The notes beneath the pieces were generated by a model. It was given only the letters and a program-made list of their open reading frames with translations, was not told the origin of the DNA and did no database searches. Position numbers and translations under genes: made by a program. A DNA stretch of 20,430 nt from JBAYZQ01 sp041672385 (GTDB lineage Bacteria; Spirochaetota; Spirochaetia; Sphaerochaetales; Sphaerochaetaceae). Positions 14,553 to 20,430 of the stretch are shown here, one piece after another; position 1 is the first letter of the stretch; each line of letters opens with the position of its first letter. The stretch lies in the NCBI GenBank assembly GCA_041672385.1, contig JBAYZQ010000024.1:1-20430 (forward strand), read 5' to 3'.

Positions 14553-15584
14553 TTACCCTCTACTATTTTTAAAGCTTTGTCTTATTACTAATTCACTTGG
14601 AATATGGAGAGTGATACCTTTGTTTCGTTTTAGTAAAACCCTTTCACTTGCTAATCGAGCCGCCATTATACCCATAAGTTGGGTATGAATTTTCATTGTT
14701 GTAAGTGCTGGAGTTAGATATTGTGCTTCAGGAATATCATTACAACTAATTAGTGAAATATCTTCAGGTACCGAGTATTCATTTTCTTTTAATGCTTTAA
14801 TAACCCCAATTGCCATAGTATCGGTTTCAACAAAAAAAACTTCAGGCAAATTTTTATCTGAAATAGCTTTATTGGCTAGAGAATATCCCGCGTTTAAAGA
14901 AGTAGTATTAGAAAGATAAAGAAATTTCTTATCAAATAGTTTTCTATCTTTTAATATTTTAGTAAAATATATTTCTCTATCGTCTTGAAAATATACTTTG
15001 CTTATTGGATCTAAATCACGAGAACCAATAAAACCAATACGAGTAAAACCCTTTTCAACAATAAACGAAATCACATTTTCCATCAATTGTTGCCAGTTTA
15101 TAAGTATAAAATCAACATTTTCTTCATCTTTATGATGAAAATCAACAATAATAAGTGGTTTATTAAATTTTTTCACATATTCACTTAATGAAGGGGTCCA
15201 GAAAGAACCAGATCCTATTACTACGATAACAGAGTGTTCTTCAAGAGTAAGAATGTTATTATCTTGGTTATAGTAATATTCTTTTATAGGAAGTCCTAAT
15301 TTAGAACATTCAGCTTTAAAGTTACTTCTAATAGAGAGATAATAAGGGTCTTCAACTTCTTCGATTTCATTATATAGTAATATAAGTCCAACGGTACCAT
15401 TAATCTTCCACTTACCTTCTTTCTTTGGTGGTTCGCTTATGGGATAATTAAATTCTTCAGCAATTTGTAATACTTTTTGTCTATTTTCTAATGAAATTGA
15501 AAAAGAAGGGTCATGATTTAATATACGTGATACCGTGGAGATAGAAACCTTGGCCTTTTGGGCAATATCTTTTAAACGAGCCAT
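14553..15584 (-). CDS. LacI-family transcriptional repressor
   Basis: This 343-aa regulator has an N-terminal helix-turn-helix and hinge, 'ARLKDIAQKAKVSISTVSRILNHD', at residues 2-25. A periplasmic-binding-protein-like effector domain follows, with 'FVETDTMAIGVIKALKE', then 'VPEDISLISCNDIPEAQYLTPALTTMKI', the usual late sequence of GalR/LacI proteins. It is transcribed divergently from the sugar ABC operon that starts at 15759 and most likely represses it; the inducer would be the imported sugar. AGAGGA lies about 6 nt before the ATG at 15584. A TTGACA-N17-TAATAT promoter is present in front of it. The EamA transporter gene follows directly. Confidence 0.92.
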   Translation of the reverse strand: MARLKDIAQKAKVSISTVSRILNHDPSFSISLENRQKVLQIAEEFNYPISEPPKKEGKWKINGTVGLILLYNEIEEVEDPYYLSIRSNFKAECSKLGLPIKEYYYNQDNNILTLEEHSVIVVIGSGSFWTPSLSEYVKKFNKPLIIVDFHHKDEENVDFILINWQQLMENVISFIVEKGFTRIGFIGSRDLDPISKVYFQDDREIYFTKILKDRKLFDKKFLYLSNTTSLNAGYSLANKAISDKNLPEVFFVETDTMAIGVIKALKENEYSVPEDISLISCNDIPEAQYLTPALTTMKIHTQLMGIMAARLASERVLLKRNKGITLHIPSELVIRQSFKNSRG

Positions 15585-15602
15585 TTTTTTCCTCTAAAAT
15601 TC

Positions 15603-15631
15603 ATATTAATTTAGTTACAAGTTCATGTCAA
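15603..15631 (-). promoter_or_regulatory. Promoter of the LacI-family gene
   Basis: On the minus strand, TTGACA (15631-15626) and TAATAT (15608-15603) are 17 nt apart. The -35 box is a perfect consensus and the -10 box matches 5 of 6. The -10 box ends 18 nt before the start codon, leaving room for the AGAGGA ribosome site. Confidence 0.7.
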
Positions 15632-15651
15632 TAGAAAAAGTTTTCCTAAAA

Positions 15652-15670
15652 TTACGAAATATTTTAGTAA
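15652..15670. promoter_or_regulatory. Candidate LacI-family operator
   Basis: TTACGAAATATTTTAGTAA is an imperfect 19-bp palindrome with 7 of 9 pairs matched. It lies 7 nt upstream of the -35 box of the sugar operon and 20 nt upstream of the -35 of the divergent repressor gene. It lacks the central CG common in LacI-family operators, so this is a candidate only. Confidence 0.35.
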
Positions 15671-15677
15671 AATTTTC

Positions 15678-15706
15678 TTTACAATTGAAAATAACAGATA
15701 TATACT
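15678..15706 (+). promoter_or_regulatory. Promoter of the sugar ABC transporter operon
   Basis: TTTACA (15678-15683) and TATACT (15701-15706) are 17 nt apart. The leader is about 45 nt and ends in a strong AGGAGG ribosome site at 15748-15753, 5 nt before the ATG at 15759. Confidence 0.65.
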
Positions 15707-15758
15707 AGATAAAAAGGTTCTATTAATAAGATTATAACTATTTACTTAGGAGGAAGTT

Positions 15759-16989
15759 ATGAAAAAAATTAGAGTAGCTCTTATCGTATTGACGATTGCA
15801 CTTATCGCCACTCCATTATTCAGTAATGGACAAACTGAGGATACTATTACAGTTTGGATTCCCGGCGATGAAGTTGAATATGGTTTTTATTTTGATGCTT
15901 TAGCAAGCTATCAAGAAAAAATGCAAAACGAAGGAAAAGACTTCAATTATGTTGTTGAGCAACAACCTTGGAGTGACTATTGGGTAAAACTTCCATTGGA
16001 AGTTAATAACAAAAGAGGACCAGACTTATTTTTAACCCATTGGGCATATGATGAAAATCTTAGAGGAATCTGTAAAGAATTAAAACTTTCACAGAGTGAA
16101 AAAAACATGTTTTATGTGAGTGATTTATATTTAGGAACAAATGGAGAACCTGTATATATTCCAACTACATTTGTAAGTAAGGTTATGTATGTTAACAGAT
16201 CTTTAGCTCCAAATTTTAATGTTGAGAACGCTTTAACTTGGGACGGTTTTGTAGAAGAGTTAAAAAAATTAGTACCAGGATCTAATAGTAAAGATGCTCT
16301 TGCTGAAGGTATTATCCCTTTCCAATATGCATTCCAAATGCTTTATGACCTTCGTTATAGCGAAGGAAAAACCTTTACCGATGAAAATGGTAAAAGCAAA
16401 CTTGATAATACCGGTTTTGCCTTCTTAAAATCATTGGATGATATGAAAATATCAAGTTATATCGAACGTAGTGGTGCAGGTGATGAATTAAATAATGCAA
16501 CAGCTGCAGTCGTATATGGAGAGCCTTGGATGGAATTTTGGGCTTCTCCTGAGGTAAGATTCTATTGAAGCTTTCCCAGTTCCAGGTTCGTATACAACAA
16601 AGGCATTAGAACTATCTTTTGGAATTAATAAAAATGTTAGTGATGAAAGATTCGAAGTTCTTAACGGTTTTGTAAAATATATGCTAATGGATAAAGATGT
16701 TAATACATCAATCGTAAAAGGAAGTTCAGGTACACCTAATTTAAAAAATCTTACAGTTGAATATCGTCCAGGAAGTGCCGGTTATGCAAATGTAAATACT
16801 AAGCATGCTTTACTTCTAATTCCACCAGTAGTATATGAGGATGTTATTTCAAACATGATTGAAGATTGGGAAGGACTTGGAGGAACAAAAACTACAGAAC
16901 AAGTTATAAAAGATGCTAACTTTGCAGCAAGTTCAATTGATCTTTCTGGTTTAAAAGCTATGGAAGATGAATTTAGAACATCTTTGTAA
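15759..16989 (+). pseudogene. Sugar ABC transporter extracellular solute-binding protein, frameshifted
   Basis: This is the substrate-capturing component of a carbohydrate ABC importer. The N-terminal 'MKKIRVALIVLTIALIATPLFSNG' is a signal peptide without a lipobox cysteine. 'ITVWIPGDEVEYGFYFDALASYQEKMQ' is the family-1 binding-protein start. The first frame runs to a TGA at 16566-16568 (269 aa). The remaining about 140 residues, from 'DSIEAFPVPG' to 'EDEFRTSL', continue without stops in the next frame from 16558 to TAA 16987-16989. The joined length of about 410 aa is normal for this family. The lesion is in 'gaggtaagattct' near 16556-16560: one base too many, or two bases lost from a GAGA. 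It is either a real inactivating mutation or a sequence error. The hairpin and permease genes follow. Confidence 0.88.
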
Positions 16990-17006
16990 AAATACAAAAA
17001 AAACAT

Positions 17007-17038
17007 TAAGAAGCCCTAATAGATTTTGGGGCTTCTTA
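17007..17038 (+). terminator. Intercistronic hairpin between binding-protein and permease genes
   Basis: TAAGAAGCCC (17007-17016) pairs perfectly with GGGCTTCTTA (17029-17038) around a 12-nt loop. It lies 17 nt after the binding-protein stop and is followed by no T-tract. It is more likely a partial terminator or RNA-stabilising hairpin than a full terminator. Such hairpins raise the amount of binding-protein mRNA relative to permease mRNA in sugar ABC operons. Confidence 0.65.
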
Positions 17039-17068
17039 TGTATTTATCTAAGGTTAAAGGTATTAGGT

Positions 17069-17983
17069 ATGAATCTAGAAAGAAAAATTGAAAAGAGACA
17101 ACACTCTTTATTGAAAAAAGAAAATGCAAATCTCTTTTTCATTGTTGGTATAGCCTTATTTGTTCTTTACTATGCTATATTGTTTGTTTATCCACTACTT
17201 ATTGCAATGATAAGAAGTTTTTATGATTGGAATCCTTTGAAAGGAACTCAAGAATATTCGGGATTAGATAACTACATTGATTTATTTAGAAATCCACTTT
17301 TCTTCATCTCTTTAAAGAATACTATAATATTTACAACCCTAGCCGTTATAGGAAGAGTAGCTTTAAGTCTTCTAATTTCTTTAGGTCTGGTTTCCATTAC
17401 CAAAGGAAGAGACTTCCTTAGGGGAACTTTTTTCCTTCCTGTAATTATGCCAATAGTTGCAGTATCCATTATTTGGTTGTGGGTTTATCATCCTCAAGCA
17501 GGTTTATTAAATATGTTCTTAGACATGTTTGGAATTGAGAAGCAGTTGTTTTTAAAATCTCCAACCCAAGCACTTTATTCAGTAATTGTTATGGTTATTT
17601 GGAAGGATGTGGGTTATTCAGTTATTATTTTTACTGCAGGGTTACTTGGAGTACCTCAAAACTTAAAAGAGGCCTCTTGGATTGATGGAGCAAATAGAAG
17701 ACAAACTTTTTTTGCTGTGACTCTTCCTGCTATCATGCCAACCTTTACCTTCGTACTTATTACGGCAATGATTAGTTATTTTCAATCTTTTGTTGAAATT
17801 TTTATCTTAACTGGAGGGGGACCTGGAACAAGTACTTATGTAATTTCATATTTAATCTTCAATGAGGCTTTCAAAGTATTTAACTTTGGTTATGCTTCAG
17901 CAATTTCGGTAATTTTATTTACATTAATTACTATTATTACAGTTATCCAGTTAAAGTTACTTCAAAAGGGGAATGAAGAATGA
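17069..17983 (+). CDS. Sugar ABC transporter permease, MalF-type
   Basis: This 304-aa inner-membrane permease has six main hydrophobic helices. 'FFIVGIALFVLYYAILFVYPLLIAMIRSFYDWNP' is the typical first helix of the MalF/UgpA group. The cytoplasmic EAA loop 'EASWIDGANRRQTFFAVTLP', starting at about residue 201, binds the ATPase. ATG 17069 is chosen because AAAGG is 8 nt upstream and the longer in-frame reading (from 16967) would run through the preceding gene and hairpin. Its stop overlaps the next permease start by four bases (ATGA). No ABC ATPase gene is in the operon, so a shared MsmK/MalK-type ATPase elsewhere is expected. Confidence 0.9.
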   Translation: MNLERKIEKRQHSLLKKENANLFFIVGIALFVLYYAILFVYPLLIAMIRSFYDWNPLKGTQEYSGLDNYIDLFRNPLFFISLKNTIIFTTLAVIGRVALSLLISLGLVSITKGRDFLRGTFFLPVIMPIVAVSIIWLWVYHPQAGLLNMFLDMFGIEKQLFLKSPTQALYSVIVMVIWKDVGYSVIIFTAGLLGVPQNLKEASWIDGANRRQTFFAVTLPAIMPTFTFVLITAMISYFQSFVEIFILTGGGPGTSTYVISYLIFNEAFKVFNFGYASAISVILFTLITIITVIQLKLLQKGNEE

Positions 17984-18816
17984 AAAACCCAAATTCTATT
18001 AGAAGCTGGGCAAAGGCCCTTATTTATGCCGGTTTAATTTTAGTAGCAATTATTACACTTATTCCATTTATATGGCTTATTGCTTCAACTTTCAAATCAA
18101 ATTATGAAATTGTAAAAGTACCTGGAACATTTTTTCCTAAGAAAATTACTTTTGAACATTATACCTATATTGTTGGTAAATTCAAAATCTTCACATATTT
18201 TTTTAATTCTCTTTTTCTAGCAGTTATAAAAACTGGAGTTGGAGTTTATACAAGCTTATATTTAGGTTACATGTTTTCAAAATTCACCTTCCGTTTAAAA
18301 AAAGCAATGTATTCTCTTGTAGTCTTTACAATGACAGTTCCTGCCCTAGTAACAATGATTCCGACTTATAACATGGCAAATCAAGCAAATCTAATCGACT
18401 CTTGGTGGGCAATTATTCTTCCCTCCGTGTTTATTTCTTTTGGAATTTTCATGATGCGTCTTTATATTACAAAAGCTGTGCCTACTGCCCTTTTAGAAGC
18501 AGCCAAAATTGATGGGGCAAAACAATTCTTTATATTCCATAAAGTAGTTGCACCCTTGTCGACTAATATGATTTCAGCTCTTTCAATTTTTGTTTTCTTA
18601 GGTAGTTGGAATGATTTCCTTTGGCCTTATCTAGTTCTAAATACTTCAAGAAAATTCCCTTTATCTGTTGCATTATCAATGTTAAACGGACAAAACAATA
18701 CTAATTATGGCGCTTTATTCGTTGCTACTCTTTTGACAATTGTTCCAATTCTAATTGTTTATTGGTCTTTCCAAAAGAGCTTCATTGAAGGTGTCTCAAT
18801 GACAGGAATAAAATAA
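17980..18816 (+). CDS. Sugar ABC transporter permease, MalG-type
   Basis: This 278-aa second permease of the heterodimer has six hydrophobic helices. The N-terminal 'ITLIPFIWLIASTFKSNYEI' is typical of MalG/UgpE-like proteins. The EAA loop 'EAAKIDGAKQFFIFHKVVAPL' is at about 173-193. The terminal 'FIEGVSMTGIK' is a common ending in this family (FV/IxGxTxGAVK-like). The start overlaps the first permease (ATGA), and the stop overlaps the ATG of the next gene by one base (TAATG), so translation of all three is coupled. Confidence 0.92.
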   Translation: MKNPNSIRSWAKALIYAGLILVAIITLIPFIWLIASTFKSNYEIVKVPGTFFPKKITFEHYTYIVGKFKIFTYFFNSLFLAVIKTGVGVYTSLYLGYMFSKFTFRLKKAMYSLVVFTMTVPALVTMIPTYNMANQANLIDSWWAIILPSVFISFGIFMMRLYITKAVPTALLEAAKIDGAKQFFIFHKVVAPLSTNMISALSIFVFLGSWNDFLWPYLVLNTSRKFPLSVALSMLNGQNNTNYGALFVATLLTIVPILIVYWSFQKSFIEGVSMTGIK

Positions 18817-20430
18817 TGAATATTGATTTAAGAAAAACCCCATTCTCTCGATTTGGTTCCTACAGCGTAATCCAATTAGGTAAACTGAAAGAAAAAGAAT
18901 CTAATAACTTGTTGTATTTCCGTGATATTGGAGGTGGAGACAGTAATCTTGGATACATTTTCCAAATTAATTTAATTGATCAAAATAAAAAACCAATTGA
19001 CTATGAAATTCAGGCAAATGAAACGGAAATAAAACTAATAGATCCAAAAACAAATGAAAAAGTATCAATAATTTTTCCTGATGAACGAAGAGTAAGATTT
19101 TATAGTAAGAGCCTTTCTTTTTCTTTCAATTTTATTTTATCTTCATATGATCACATAAATCCCCTTTCTCCTTCAACTTGGGAACTCCATAGTTATACTC
19201 ATGAAATGAAATTAAAATTTACTTTATTGGAAGGTAAATGTAATCCTGATTTAAAATGGGATACAATACAAACAACTAAAGGTATTCTCAGTTTCACTGG
19301 TGTAACAAATGATGTTCAAATCGAAAGATATCAATGTGTAGCTAAATTAGGCAAACCAAAATTATCTTTCGAAAAAGAGTTAATACTTGCAAAAAAAGAT
19401 TATGAAAAGTTTTTAGCCTCCGTTCCTCCTGTAAAAGATTCTCTCTTTGAAAAAGGACGGGCTTTAGCAAGTTATATTACTTATTCCTCAGTTGTTCACC
19501 CTTCGGGAAATTTAAATCGTTATGCAATGTACATGTCCAATAACTGGATGACCAATATTTGGTCCTGGGATAACTGTTTTAATGCAATTGCCTTAAGTAA
19601 AAATAATGAACAACTTGCTCTTGATCAACTGTTAATATTTAGTGAAGTTCAAGATGAATCCGGAGTTTTACCCGATTTTATGAATAATTTATTTTGTTCT
19701 TATGCTTGTTGCAAACCTCCAATTCAAGGTTGGGCTTACATGAAAATGATGTCTCTTAATGACTTCTTTTTACAAAAAGAACAACTTATTGGAGTATTTA
19801 AGCAATTGAAAGGAATAGAACATTATTGGTCGACCTATCGCACAAATAGTTCTTTTCCTTTGCCTTATTATAATCATGGAAATGATTCAGGTTGGGATAA
19901 TGCTACACCTTTCATTAGTGGGATGCCTGTTACAACACCAGATTTACCTTCTTATTTAGTTTTGCTTTATGAAGCTTTAGAAAAAATTTCAAAGGCCTTA
20001 AATCTTTGTGAAGAAGAAAAGAATTATAGAAAAAAAGGGGAACAAATGGTTAAACTTCTTATTGATAACTTATGGGTTGATGGACGTTTTAGAAGTTATC
20101 ATAACGTGAAAAAATCTTTTGTTGATGAAGGTGATTCCCTTATTGAATTGATGCCCATAATTATTTCTCATCGATTACCAGAAAAAATTGTCTCAAGCCT
20201 AGTCTCTCGATTATCAAGTGCTTCTTTTCTTACAGAATTTGGTTTGGCAACTGAAGCTCTTGATAGTTCCTATTATCAAGAGGATGGATATTGGAGAGGT
20301 CCAATATGGGCTCCTATAATGCTTTTGATTATTGATGGACTAAAAAAGATAAAAAAAGACGCTCTTGCTAAAAAGTTAGCTCGCTCTTTTTGCAACACCG
20401 CACAAAATAATGGAATGACAGAAAATTTTG
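18816..20430 (+). CDS. GH63/trehalase-like glycoside hydrolase (3' end outside window)
   Basis: The frame from ATG 18816 stays open to the window edge, giving 538 codons and no stop. An N-terminal beta-rich region (about 1-200) precedes an (alpha/alpha)6-barrel. Signatures are 'NIWSWDNCFNAIAL' (D252), 'HGNDSGWDNATPF' with D361 as the likely general acid, and 'YWRGPIWAP' from about 492. The last residues 'GMTENF' put E536 where the general base lies in GH63, GH37 and mannosylglycerate hydrolase-like enzymes. No signal peptide is seen, so it is cytoplasmic and would cleave the imported sugar. It is coupled to the permease gene by a TAATG overlap. The substrate could be an alpha-glucoside, trehalose or a glycosyl-glycerate; the sequence does not decide. 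Confidence 0.88.
   Translation, partial: MNIDLRKTPFSRFGSYSVIQLGKLKEKESNNLLYFRDIGGGDSNLGYIFQINLIDQNKKPIDYEIQANETEIKLIDPKTNEKVSIIFPDERRVRFYSKSLSFSFNFILSSYDHINPLSPSTWELHSYTHEMKLKFTLLEGKCNPDLKWDTIQTTKGILSFTGVTNDVQIERYQCVAKLGKPKLSFEKELILAKKDYEKFLASVPPVKDSLFEKGRALASYITYSSVVHPSGNLNRYAMYMSNNWMTNIWSWDNCFNAIALSKNNEQLALDQLLIFSEVQDESGVLPDFMNNLFCSYACCKPPIQGWAYMKMMSLNDFFLQKEQLIGVFKQLKGIEHYWSTYRTNSSFPLPYYNHGNDSGWDNATPFISGMPVTTPDLPSYLVLLYEALEKISKALNLCEEEKNYRKKGEQMVKLLIDNLWVDGRFRSYHNVKKSFVDEGDSLIELMPIIISHRLPEKIVSSLVSRLSSASFLTEFGLATEALDSSYYQEDGYWRGPIWAPIMLLIIDGLKKIKKDALAKKLARSFCNTAQNNGMTENF

Noticed and set aside
16551..16568. Programmed +1 frameshift in the binding-protein gene
   Set aside because: No prfB-like slippery codon and no well-spaced Shine-Dalgarno stimulator; binding proteins are not known to use it. 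A mutation or sequence error is more likely.
16967..17068. Upstream extension of the first permease
   Set aside because: It would begin inside the binding-protein gene and translate through the intercistronic hairpin; ATG 17069 has a ribosome site and the normal permease N-terminus.

Overview
The window is AT-rich and gene-dense, with short intergenic gaps, tight operons and Shine-Dalgarno-type ribosome sites. It reads as a chromosomal piece of a low-GC, probably fermentative or anaerobic bacterium. The sugar-binding protein has a signal peptide running into 'SNGQTE' with no lipobox cysteine, a style I associate with spirochaetes, so Spirochaetota is my weak guess; a Firmicute-like lineage is not excluded. 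I see no rRNA, tRNA, CRISPR array or intact insertion sequence.

Layout. 1-321 (+) is the 3' end of metK. A perfect 20-bp inverted repeat follows, then a two-gene AbiE-type toxin-antitoxin/abortive-infection cassette (415-1895, +). 1896-2224 is gene-free and may hold decayed coding sequence. On the minus strand come an orphan PTS EIIC_2/PfoR-like membrane protein (2225-3349) and a tight operon DUF134 - Mrp/NBP35 ATPase - Crp/Fnr regulator (5319 down to 3479) that ends in a clear terminator. Next, also on the minus strand, is a TspO-related membrane protein with its own promoter (6273-5476). It lies downstream of a compact five-gene operon (10160 down to 6374): ZmaR-like GNAT acetyltransferase, HSL-type esterase, flavodoxin-like protein, membrane-anchored alpha/beta hydrolase and a Rieske non-heme iron oxygenase.

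On the plus strand, 10298-13611 holds a SNF2 helicase and a SWIM zinc-finger protein, a recurrent bacterial pair. Then, minus strand, come an EamA/DMT transporter and a LacI-family repressor. The repressor is divergent from a plus-strand sugar operon: a solute-binding protein broken by a frameshift, two MalF/MalG-type permeases, and the start of a GH63/trehalase-like glycoside hydrolase that runs off the right edge. Both divergent promoters and an operator-like palindrome can be read between repressor and operon.

How they work together. The LacI-ABC-hydrolase block is an oligosaccharide or glycoside uptake and hydrolysis locus without its own ATPase. The DUF134-Mrp-Crp operon looks like a redox or iron-sulfur regulatory module. 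The most unusual group is the GNAT-esterase-flavodoxin-hydrolase-Rieske operon. It combines an oxygen-dependent oxygenase with a possible flavodoxin electron donor, two hydrolases and an acetyltransferase, and I recognise no described pathway that matches it.
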